DNA of 64,000 nucleotides, from positions 14,556,086-14,620,085 of the forward strand of contig CM030717.1 in assembly GCA_017979445.1 (NCBI GenBank), written 5' to 3'. The notes under the pieces were generated by a model that was not told where the DNA came from, ran no database searches, and was given only the letters and a program-made list of their open reading frames with translations. The translations under genes were made by a program, and so were the position numbers. This DNA is from Akebia trifoliata. Lineage: Eukaryota; Streptophyta; Magnoliopsida; Ranunculales; Lardizabalaceae. Numbering within the stretch: position 1 is the stretch's first letter; every line of letters begins with the position of its first letter. Positions 22,043 to 31,660 of this stretch are shown here, in pieces.

Positions 22043-23215
22043 ATGCTGGCTGCAGGCAATAACCTAATCGACCAATTGGTCAAAACAACCATCACAGGGA
22101 TGCACACCGTAGATAAATTCAACTTTGCAAAATTCATGTTGAGATGCGCTCTGTACTTCCACGAGTTTGAGATAGATTGGAACCTTTTGCACGCTATGGC
22201 TAAGCGTTGGAATCCTTATCTTCACATCTTCCACATTGGGCATATGCACTTGTGTCATACTCATGAAGACTATTGTGGCATCATGGGGATATCTACTTCA
22301 GGTCCTCTAGTCAGGCCTTCATTGAAGACAGGATATTCTGGTGACCTCGCCACAGGTCTAAACATTTCAAAGGAAGAAGCCAAGGCCTTAGTCCATAACG
22401 GGAGATTGGATTTAGTACCCTTATTGAGTCCATACCACTCCCGCAGTCATCCCATCAATGTAAAGTCAGAAGCTTGGAGAGCCACTAGAGACTATCGATT
22501 GTGTTTAGGAATCTTAGCCCAATACATACTGACCTCCAAAAGCGAGGGTCAAACTGTTCCTGAGTCTTTCATAGACATAGCTTCCCAGCTCTCTAGAAAA
22601 GCCAATCCCGTACCTCTTATTCTAGCTGAAACCTTCTCAGGTTTGGATGCCATTAAAAATGGTGAGGAAAGGGATTTCAAAGGAAGCCCTCACTTACTTT
22701 ATATGTGGCTCTGTGACCGTCTCAAAATTGTGGACATTCCTTCAACCCTCGAGTATAGGCCAGAGCACTTTTCTAGGAGAAACATGTTAGTGCATCACGA
22801 CTCAGTCAAGGCTTGGGGCAAATGGTTGGATTCTCGTCTTGCACGTCATATTGGTTTGAGATGCCCTTGGTGGATGATGGACTACCCTGTTTTAGGTACT
22901 AAAGGATCCTATTATGTCCATTTGATTGGACTAGAGGAGACATCTTTTTACCAACTTGCTTTGATCCCAGAACAGTACGGAGTACCTATAGAGTTTTCGC
23001 TACCTCAACACAAACAATTATTTTCTCCCGAACCATTGACTGAAAAGTTAGTGCATCTCATTGAGAAGGCTTGGAACAAGCGCATCTTAGGATATCCAGA
23101 TGGACCAGCAGAGTTCAAAGAGTCAGTCGTTAGAACTAAAAGAAGCAAACCTAATTGTCCCAGCAATCCTGATGACGATCAAAACAGATCCAAGCGTCCA
23201 TGTAAAAGAACGTAA
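22043..23215 (+). CDS. Extra ORF upstream of gag, plant-mobile-domain/DUF7745-like
   Basis: This is an open frame of 390 residues with no break, starting at MLAAGNNLIDQLVKT. Landmarks are LLHAMAKRWNPYLHIFHI (residues ~50-67), HLCHTHEDYCGIMG (~71-84), SEAWRATRDYRLCLGILAQY (~150), HLLYMWLCDRL (~222) and WWMMDYPV (~275). The C-terminus is basic (KRSKPN..DDDQNRSKRPCKRT) and may be a nuclear localisation signal. Position and sequence fit the extra ORF that Ogre and other Tat elements carry before gag, which is related to the plant mobile domain/DUF7745; its function is unknown. CAACTCAGG just before the ATG could also be a splice acceptor. It is the only intact reading frame of the element. Confidence 0.75.
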   Translation: MLAAGNNLIDQLVKTTITGMHTVDKFNFAKFMLRCALYFHEFEIDWNLLHAMAKRWNPYLHIFHIGHMHLCHTHEDYCGIMGISTSGPLVRPSLKTGYSGDLATGLNISKEEAKALVHNGRLDLVPLLSPYHSRSHPINVKSEAWRATRDYRLCLGILAQYILTSKSEGQTVPESFIDIASQLSRKANPVPLILAETFSGLDAIKNGEERDFKGSPHLLYMWLCDRLKIVDIPSTLEYRPEHFSRRNMLVHHDSVKAWGKWLDSRLARHIGLRCPWWMMDYPVLGTKGSYYVHLIGLEETSFYQLALIPEQYGVPIEFSLPQHKQLFSPEPLTEKLVHLIEKAWNKRILGYPDGPAEFKESVVRTKRSKPNCPSNPDDDQNRSKRPCKRT

Positions 23216-23379
23216 AACATGGTTATTTGAAAGTTGTAATTCAATGAAAATCCTATTTGTCAAATAATTTTCAATAGTTCAATGAAATTTCTTTCAGTTT
23301 CTTTGTGGATAATCATGGCATAAATGAATTGTTTAATGGGTCGGTATACAAAATTCAAAATGTAATCTTCTTTTTCAAA

Positions 23380-23960
23380 ATGCCATACCGACTCCGAGTC
23401 GATGCCAGCTCCTTGCTGATGAAATTTCACTCTTTCAAAATACTTTACTGACTCCGTGTCGATGCCAGCTCCTTGCTGATGAAATTTCATTTTTTCAAAA
23501 TACTTTATCGACTCCGTGTCGATGCCAGCTCCGTACTGATGAAATCGTTTTTAAATTTTACCGACTCCGTGTCGATGCCAGCTCCGTGCTGATGAAATTT
23601 CTTTTTTCAAAATGCTTCACCGACTCGTGTCGATGCCAGCTCCGTGCTGATGAAATTTCACTTTTTCAAAATGCTTTACCGACTCCGTGTCAATGCCAGC
23701 TCCGTGCTGATGAAATCGTTTTTAAATTTTACCGACTCCGTGTCGATGCTAGCTCCGTGCTGATGAAATTTATTTTTCAAAAATGTTTTCCCGACTCCGT
23801 GTCGATGCCAGCTCCGGGCTGATGAAACTACATTTTTCAAAATATTTTCCCGACTCCGTATCGATGCCAACTCTGTGTTGATGTAATTCTTTTTCAAAAT
23901 ATTTTGCTAGTATCGTGTTAATGCCAACTTCGCGTTAATGTCGGCTCCAAACCAAAGAAC
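23380..23960 (+). repeat. Minisatellite between ORF1 and gag of element 1
   Basis: About ten tandem units share CCGACTCCGTGTCGATGCCA followed by GCTCCGTGCTGATGAAAT. The spacing of successive GATGCCAGCTCC landmarks is about 60, 60, 53, 58, 60, 53, 59 and 59 bp. The 53-bp units share a variant spacer, CGTTTTTAAATTTTACC, in place of TTTCACTTTTTCAAAATGC. The last units decay. Open frames on both strands here are repeat artefacts. Confidence 0.92.
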
Positions 23961-24142
23961 TCTTTCTTTAAAACTCGTTCGCTTTAAAATAAATAACTTT
24001 TACCCGACCTAATAAAATATCAGGCATTTTTCTTTTTGTAAACAAGATAGTAATGCTTGGTCTTCTGTACCCAAAGGTGGCCAAACGAAAGAAGTACAAA
24101 TACCCATAGAAGCCTCCGTATTTCCTTCGATCTACATCAACT

Positions 24143-25563
24143 ATGAGCAACTCAGAGGACCCACAACCTGCGACAAGTGAACTTGCTGAAGCTAATGCAA
24201 TGATAGCGAAGTTAATAGAAACAACGAAAAGACAAGAACAAATGTTGATGGCTGTTTTTAGTAATACTAACTTCCTACAAGGGCAAGCCGCTCAGCACCA
24301 AGCATCTGGATCAAATCTGGAACCCCTTGAACAGACACGACCAGATCGACAGACCACCACACCTCCTACGGTGCCAATGTATCAGGGCCCTCCACTTTAC
24401 ATCCCACAGAATCAACCACCTCCGGTGGTAATCCCAGATGATGAGTGTGACTTCAGGGTGCCTGAGGCCAAAAATGCCACTGATAACAAAATGGCCCAGC
24501 AGATAGAGTCTCTCCAGAAGAAAATGAGACGGATGAAGGGTACAAATACTTTAGGGGGGACAAGATTCAGGGACCTTTGCTTTTATCCTAATGCACAGTT
24601 GCCGGCCAAGTTCAAATGTCCGGAGTTTGAGAAGTATAGTGGGGTGGGGTGTCTTCTGTCACATCTAAAGCTATACTGCGGATCCATGTGCCAATACGGT
24701 GAAGATGACAGGCTACTAGTGCAGTTGTTTCAAAGAAGCTCGACAGGGCCAGCACTTAAATGGTTTTTCGGATTGGACCATACGCTTATCAAAAGTTGGC
24801 AAGACTTGGCTGAAATATTCTGGCATAATTATCGGTTCAACACAGATGTACGTTTGGATCGAAATGATATGGCCAAGATGACTAGAAAGCAAAGGGAAAC
24901 AGTAAAAGAGTCTGCCCAGAGATGGCGGGAGTCTGCTTCGCAAGTAAGGCCTGCAATGACTAAACAAGAGATGAACACCACGTTCATCTCAACACTAGGG
25001 CATGCCTTTTATACTCATCTGGTTGGACACACCACAGGCACCTTCTTAAATTTAGTTCAGGTGGCAGACCGGGTCGAGGACGGGATCCGGACTGGTTTAA
25101 TATTTGACTTCACAGCCCTAAGTGCAGCGGCAGGGACATCGGCACAGAAAAGGTTTGTACCTTTTGTCAAAAAGAAAGAGGAAAGTCAACAATGTACAAC
25201 CCAGCCAACCTCTTATCATTCAGGCACCAGTTCAGAGGCCGCAGGCACCACAAGCCTCTTGGGCGCCAGTACCTCGAGCTGCTTGGGCTCCAGCACCGCA
25301 GAATCCCTTTCAGATAGTTCCTCTGCAAGCACAACCAGCACCACAGTATGGGTAAAACCAGCAGGCACGACCTAACAGGGTAAACAGAGTATTTACCAGA
25401 TTGCCCATGACACTATCAGAATTACTGCCACTCTTACTCAGAGGTGAATATCTGGTAAAACGTCCACCAAATCCTGAGGCTGCAAAAGGGCCAGGGTACA
25501 ACCTTAACCTATTTTGTGAATTCCACATGGGTGCACCAGGGCACTCCACAGATCAATGCTGGT
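24143..25563 (+). pseudogene. gag of element 1 (frameshifted)
   Basis: The first frame (24143-25375, 410 residues) encodes an N-terminal region with a coiled-coil-like stretch, then the retrotransposon gag domain (about residues 155-310: FRDLCFYPNAQLPAKFKCPE, GPALKWFFGLD, WQDLAEIFWHNY, LVGHTTGTF). The frame is lost near 25370. The continuation in another frame contains CEFHMGAPGHSTDQCW at about 25516-25563, a CxFHx3xGHx4C zinc-knuckle-like motif typical of this lineage. The shift would prevent a normal Gag. The domain forms the particle core in related elements. Confidence 0.85.
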
Positions 25564-26328
25564 AGCTCAAGCATCAAGTACAGAACCTGATCGATAAAAA
25601 GGCCCTCATCCTGGATGGACCTGCCAACCCGCCCCAACAACAGAACATCAATCAAAACCCCCTACCTACTCATAATGGAGAGGGGAGCGGGCACAGGGTA
25701 AATGTTGTCTATGGAGAACTTGACTTCAATCCCTCAGAGTTAATAGCGCCTATCGGAGCAAAAATCAGAGTCTACTTAACAAAGGAACCAAAAGCACTTA
25801 CGGTTAACACAGTCGACCACACACACGACAAACTCATCCCAAAATTCACTACCCTCACTCACTACCACCTCCACCTCTCAGATTGTCTGACCTCACCATC
25901 CATCCCACTCTCAAACTCCCAATACTACTACTCGATCGCCTCTTATTATACCATATGCATCACAATATATGATTCGACCACCCCTTCACATACCATACAC
26001 CGCATCTTCACGTCCACCACTCATCATCCCATACACTCCATCGACTACTCTCCTGCTACCATTTCATCCAATCATCATCACCACCACCCCTCATTCTCGT
26101 GTTAACCTGACCCACCTCCAATGACCATCCGCTCACCTAACCCATTCCCTATAGCTCCAACCAAGCAATTCCTTGGAGCTACGAGACTACCATCACACAA
26201 CAACGCAGCGGTTGAGACCATGAAGAAAGCAATGGTAGCTGACATTGGCCATATGACAAAGGCAGGGAGGTGCAAAAAGTTGCTAGAAAAAGGGGGAAGC
26301 ATCAGGGAAGAAACAAAAGAAACAGTGA
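25564..26328 (+). pseudogene. gag-pro linker of element 1, degraded
   Basis: Coding traces continue for ~250 bp after the zinc knuckle (NVVYGELDFNPSELIAPIGA in one frame at about 25705). A C-rich, proline-coding stretch follows (25800-26150). Frames are broken, and the border between gag and protease is not sharp. Confidence 0.5.
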
Positions 26329-27678
26329 ATGAGGAAAAAAGAAAGGAAAAAGGGCAAGGGCAAGATAAACAAAGAGGACAAAGAAGAGAAAACAGGGAAG
26401 GTGACAGACAAGGAAGCATCAGACTTCATTAAACTCATTCGTAAGAGTGAGCACAATGTCTTGGATCAACTGAACAAACAGCCGGCTCAGATCAGCATCT
26501 TGGGTCTGCTACAAAAGTCAGAAGAACATCAAGAAGCATTGTTGAGAATTCTGGGAAAATCGCATGTACGTACAACTACTTCGTCGACACAGTTAGAACA
26601 AACGGTGGGTCAAATCATGGCTCCCAACCCCATCATCTTCACAGAAAGTGAGTTCGCGCCAGAGGGACGGGGGCACGTCGAGCCACTAAATATCATGGTC
26701 ATGTGCAAGGGCATGATGGTTGCTAGGGTGTTAATCGATAATGGTTCAGCTCTCAATGTCTGTCCTCTCGAAACCTTTTGAAAACTTAATGCGGACTGGT
26801 CGCATGTTAAACCCAACAATAAGGTTGTCCGAATTTTCGACAGCTCGAGAAGAGACTCTCTGGGAGAGATAGATTTACCAATCACTATAGGACCCTACAC
26901 CTTCGAGGTAACATTCGAGGTCATGGAGATACCTACAACTTTCAACTTGCTGCTGGACAGGCCATGGATTCATATTGCTGGGGCAGTGCCTTCCTCTTTA
27001 CATCAAAGAGTCAAATTTATTATGGGACAGAGGATGGTATCTGTACTAGCAGAAAACTTGATTCCAGCTGGGAGAGCTCCGGATGTCCCCTTTATTGACA
27101 TAGAGATGACGAAAGACAAGGCGTTATATCATTCTTATCAGTTTGCTGCTGTTAACCACGTTGAAAAAGGGAAAGAGAAGGTGAAGGCAGAACTATCAAG
27201 GGCAAATCTGATGATCGGTCGGGTCTTGAAAAGGCAGGTTATCGACCCAAGCAAGGGTTAGGACCTGGAGGAAAAGGGAAACTACGCCAGTTGAAGCAAA
27301 GAAACATACTCCTTATTTTGGTTTGGGATTCAGGCCCACGAAAAAGATATTATGGAAATGAACGACAAAAAAAGGGAACTCCGGTTAGCTAGAAAACAAA
27401 ATCGTGAGCCTAATATTTGGAATCTAGGCAGGATTCCTCATATCAGCGTCAGTTTCCCGAAATCACAAGTCAGACCCGACAGTCCTTCAGAACCACTGTC
27501 AACAAAACCAGCCAGAAAGAAGAAAATAGTGAGTTTCAAACCCCAGCACAGTCAAGAAGACTTAGTCGTTGAGTCCCAATCATCCTTCATAGAAGGCATT
27601 GATGTCTTATTCAATGAGGATTCCGATGAAAGTCTATCAGAAACGACTCCAGAATCTACCAACATGAAAACATCGTGA
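26329..27678 (+). pseudogene. Aspartic protease region of element 1 (broken)
   Basis: Three open pieces (26329-26781, 26923-27261, 27352-27678) lie in one frame class. The catalytic segment VLIDNGSALNVCP is at about 26731-26769, with DNGS in place of the usual D(S/T)G. The conserved C-terminal strand FNLLLDRPWIHIAGAVPS follows at about 26941-26994. After it come FGLGFRPTKK-like sequence and the basic REL-RLARKQNRE stretch seen in Ogre proteases. Breaks are a TGA at 26779, a TAG at 27259 and at least one shift near 27300. In related elements this enzyme cleaves the polyprotein. Confidence 0.8.
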
Positions 27679-28185
27679 GCCAAGAGAAAAAATCACCCTT
27701 CCCCATACTGCATAACTGGGCATCAGTCGTCGTCCCACCCGAGTTTGGGAGGGACTATGCCCCCATCTGATAAAATCAATCGGAGATCATGGTTATCTCC
27801 GAACCACCAACCAAATCACCCAACACATCACTTTCACATCTCATCCGCCCCCTCAGAGAAGGGGAAGTTTTGAACAATTGGGAGGAATTCCCATTGACCC
27901 TTGAGGCTGTTGAGGCCTAAAAAAAATGCCGTTAAACGAATCTAGTTTGCCCGAGGATCATAACGAGCCCTCGTCCTCGGGTAAAGACTGTTTTGAGGGC
28001 TCCCTATCTTTATTAATGAATTCGCATGATTGTTCTTCTTATTTCAGGTATTCGAAAAGTAACAAAAAAAAAAATATTCCTCAAAAATAAAAAAATCAAA
28101 AATTTTCAAAAGTCAAAAAAATCAAAAAGCTTTCAAAATTATAAAAAAATAGATATTTTCCAAAAGTAAAAAAAGAGTTTTCAAG
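27675..28185 (+). other. Predicted pro-RT intron of element 1
   Basis: A donor TC|GTGAGC lies exactly at the end of the protease open frame (the TGA is inside the donor). An acceptor TTTTCAAG ends at 28185. Joining 27674 to 28186 keeps frame with the acidic open frame that starts at 28190, without a stop. Another acceptor, ATTTCAG at 28047, is also in frame but meets TAA after five codons. The region is stop-rich and A-rich. Ogre elements are known for an intron between protease and RT, so position and phase agree; splicing itself is inference. Confidence 0.5.
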
Positions 28186-29930
28186 GGATATGTCTCAATC
28201 AAATGAGTACCCAGATAAAACAGAATTTGAAAGGGACGAGTATGATTTCGATCTTGAACTCGACTTTGACCTCATGGGGATCGAAGAAGAGTCTGAGGAC
28301 GAAATGGAGTACCTGCCTAAAGAAATCAAAGACTTGGTAGAACGTCACGAGAAAGGTGTTCAGCCAAACATTGAGGATACAGATTCAATCAATCTTGGTA
28401 CCAAAGAGGACCCACGAATTGTCAAGATCGGAGCCTTATTAACGCCACAACAAAAGGAAGAAATGATCAAACTCTTATAAGATTATCAAGATGTCTTTGC
28501 ATAGTCGTACAGGGATATGCCGGGATTGGACATAGATCTTGTTGTACACAAGCTACCAATTGCCTCCGGAAGCAAGTCGATCAAGTAGAAATTGAGAAGA
28601 TTAAAGCCAGAATGGACCCTCAAGGTCAAGGACGAAGTCATGAAACAATTCGAAGCCGGATTTCTTGCAGTCTCTACGTACCCTGAGTGGTTGGCTAATG
28701 TCGTCCCAGTACCCAAGAAAGATGGGAAGGTACGCATGTGTGTTGACTATCGGGACCTAAACAAGGCCAGTCCTAAGGATGATTTCCCACTTCCACACAT
28801 CGACACTCTAGTCCATAGTACAGCAGGCATGGCATGTTCTCGTTCATGGACGGCTTTTCAGGCTATAACCAAATAAAATGGCGGAAGAAGACCAGGAAAA
28901 GACTGCATTTATCACACCATGGGATACTTTTCACTACAAAGTCATGCCATTCGGGCTGAAGAACGCAGGGGCGACTTACCAACGGGCAATGACCGCACTA
29001 TTCCACGATATGATCCACAAGGAAATGGAAGTCTACGTAGACGACATGATTGCTAAATCCAGTATTGAAGAAGATCATCTAGTAAATCTAAAGAGGTTGT
29101 TCGACAGGCTGAGGAAATACAGTTTAAGGCTAAATCCTGCAAAATGTGTATTCGGGGCAACATCGGGCAAACTACTGGTTTCATTGTTAGCAGAAGAGGC
29201 ATCGAGATAGATCCGACAAAAACCAAGTATATCCTCAAGATGAAAGCACCCGTTTCAGAGAGAGATGTTCGGGCATTCTTGGGGAGGATACAGTATATTA
29301 GCCGTTTCATTGCTCAGCTTACGCCTATCTGTGAGCTAGTCTTCAAGCTACTAAGGAAAGACACGCCAAAGAAGTGGAACAAGGACTGTCAGGAAGTGTT
29401 CGACAATATTAAGCAATATCTGCTCAATCCACCAGTCCTAGTCCCTCCTACTCTAGGGCGACCTTTGCTGATGTACATCTCGGTACAAGAAACATCAATG
29501 GGGTGTGTGCTAGGGCAACACGATGAATCAGGACGGAAGAAAGAACAAGCCATTTACTATCTTAGCAAGAAATTTACCGAGTATGAAGCAAAATATTCAA
29601 CACTTGAGAAGACTTGCTGCGCATTAGTCTGGGCATCTCAACGACTACGCACTATCTGCTTAGTTACTCAACTATGCTTATTGCTAGAATGGACCCCCTA
29701 AAGTACCTTTTCGAGAAACCCATTAACAGGTCGCACTGCAAAATGGCAACTATTGTTATCTGAGTTTGACATCACCTATGTCATTCAAAAAAAGCCATCA
29801 AAGGGCAAGCAATCGCCGACCACCTAGCCGAGCACCCGTTGCCTGACTACGAGCCATTAAAGACGAACTTTCCTGACGAAGCCATACTGATCACTGAGGT
29901 TGAAGACGATAATGATGAACCAGGCTGGAA
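28186..29930 (+). pseudogene. Reverse transcriptase and RNase H of element 1 (broken)
   Basis: An acidic connector (28190-28480) is followed by RT. Motifs are VPVPKKDGKVRMCVDYRDLN (about 28705-28764), the finger/palm piece around 28840, VMPFGLKNAG (about 28941) and the catalytic YVDD at 29034-29045. The RT tail FLGRIQYISRFIAQL follows at about 29276. RNase H follows with AIYYLSKKFTEYEAKYSTLE and TCCALVWASQRLR (29550-29655). Shifts or stops occur near 28480, 28573, 28860-28878, 29150, 29655 and 29790, so no active enzyme is made. Key residues that can be seen are mostly retained, which suggests the breaks came after mobility. Confidence 0.9.
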
Positions 29931-30505
29931 AATGTACTTCGACGGAGCAGCCAATCAGAAGGAAACGGAATAGGGGCAGTTCTGATCAAGCCAAGTGGAT
30001 CCCACGTGCCAATCGCAATCAGACTAAAATTTCAATGTTCCAACAATGAGGCTGAATACGAAGCATGCATAGCAGGGTTGAAGGCAGCACTGGATCTCGA
30101 GGTAGATGAAATCGATGTTTTCGAGATTCAAGCTTGGTAGTCTATCAGACGACTGGAGAATGGAAGACCCGAGAGCAAAAGACTGGTCCCTTACCACGAG
30201 TATTGGAAGAACTAAGCTCACGCTTCGATAGGATTTCATTCACGTACATGCCGAGAGCTAAGAATCAGTTTGCAGATGCTAGCTACACTGGCCTCTATGA
30301 TCAACATCTCAGAAGACTTAATCATCGACCCTATTGAGATTGGAATTCAAGATGAGCCAGCCTATTGCTTACCCGTTGAAGTAGAAGAATCTGAAGAAAA
30401 GACATGGTATTCTGACATCAAGGCATATCTTGAAGATCGAACACTCCCCTCAGACGCAACGCCAAATGATAGAAGGACCATTCAGAGGCTAGCAGGACAT
30501 TTTTC
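29930..30505 (+). pseudogene. Second, archaeal-type RNase H of element 1 (broken)
   Basis: WKMYFDGAANQ at about 29926-29958, EAEYEACIAGLKAALDL at about 30050 and a degraded C-terminal part (HASIGFHS..FADA) follow the order of the intact archaeal-type RNase H of the element at 62114-63958. A second RNase H after the classical one is a hallmark of Tat-lineage Ty3/gypsy elements. At least three frameshifts or stops are present (near 29965, 30138 and 30290). Confidence 0.75.
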
Positions 30506-31660
30506 TTGAGCAACGGTATTCTGTACAAGAAGTCGCACCATGAGATCTTACTTAGGTGTGTGGCAGAAACAGAAGCGAAACGACTAATTGAGACTGTACA
30601 TGGGGGAGTCTGCGGACCTCACATGAATGGTCATATGCTTGCTAAGAAGATCATGAGGATGGGATACTATTGGTCGACAATGGAAAGTGACTGCTATCAG
30701 CATGTCCGCAAATGCCATCTATGCCAAATATATGCCAACAAAATCAATGCCCCACCTTCAGAACTACATAATATGACTACTCCTTGGCCCTTCTCACTCT
30801 GGGGCATGGACGTCATTGGGCAGATCTCGCCAAAAGCTGCAAATGGGCATCGTTTCATCCTTGTTGCTATCGATTACTTCACAAAATGGGTAGAAGCTGC
30901 ATCATACGCCAATGTTACCAAGAGCAACGTCATGAAGTTTGTCAAGAACAACATCATTTGTCGGTATGGACTTCCAAGCGGATTGGTAACTGACAATGCT
31001 AAGAACTTCAAGAACAAAGATATGATCAAAATGTGCGAAGACTTCCAGATCACTCATCACAACTCTGTACCCTACAGACCTAAGATGAATGGAGCAGTCG
31101 AGGCAGCCAACAAGAACATCAAGAAATAATCGAGAAGATGGCAGTTACATACAAAGATTGGCACGACATGTTGCCCTTTGCACTACACGCCTACCGTACT
31201 TCGTTCAGAACTTCGACTGGGGCAACTCCGTATTCATTGGTCTACGGAATGGAAGCAGTCTTACCCGTAGAGGTTGAGATTCCCTCCCTCCGAATCTTAA
31301 AAGAAGCAGAGCTAGATGAGACTGAATGGATTCAAGCTCGGTTTGATCAGCTGAATCTGATTGAAGAGAAACGCCTTGCAGCCATTTGTCATGGACAGAT
31401 CTATCAACGACGAATAGCTCGTGCCTATAACAAGAAAGTTAAGCCTAGCATTTCTCGCCAGGAGACCTGGTCTTAAAGAAGATTCTACCAATTAAGAAGA
31501 CGCCAGAGGAAAGTTCAGACCAAACTATGAGGGACCATTCATCGTACAGAAGGTAATGACAGGAGGAGCTCTGATTCTCACAAAATGGACGGACAAGTCT
31601 TCCCGCAACCGATCAATGCTGACACTGTTAAGAAATATTACGCCTAAGACCTGACCCTGA
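30506..31660 (+). pseudogene. Integrase of element 1 (broken)
   Basis: The N-terminal zinc-binding half has CHLCQIYANKI. The core has WGMDVIGQISP (first Asp), VTDNAKNFKN (second Asp; DNA-K where DNG is usual) and NGAVEAANKNIK (Glu). A TAA at about 31127 breaks it. The C-terminal half continues at 31138 with MLPFALHAYRTSFRTSTGAT and YGMEAVLPVEVEIPSLRIL. Another shift lies near 31475. There is no chromodomain, as usual for Tat elements. Confidence 0.88.

Noticed and set aside
23260..23897. Frames with repeated FHQQGAGIDTESV-like units
   Set aside because: They are artefacts of the minisatellite in element 1 and are on the strand opposite to the element.
23380..23960. CRISPR-like array of spaced repeats
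   Set aside because: The spacers are themselves repeats, the context is a plant retrotransposon and no cas genes exist. It is a minisatellite.
26102..26432. Two overlapping ~100-codon frames on opposite strands between gag and protease
   Set aside because: They lie in the degraded gag-pro linker. The coding trace in this stretch belongs to the element's own frame.
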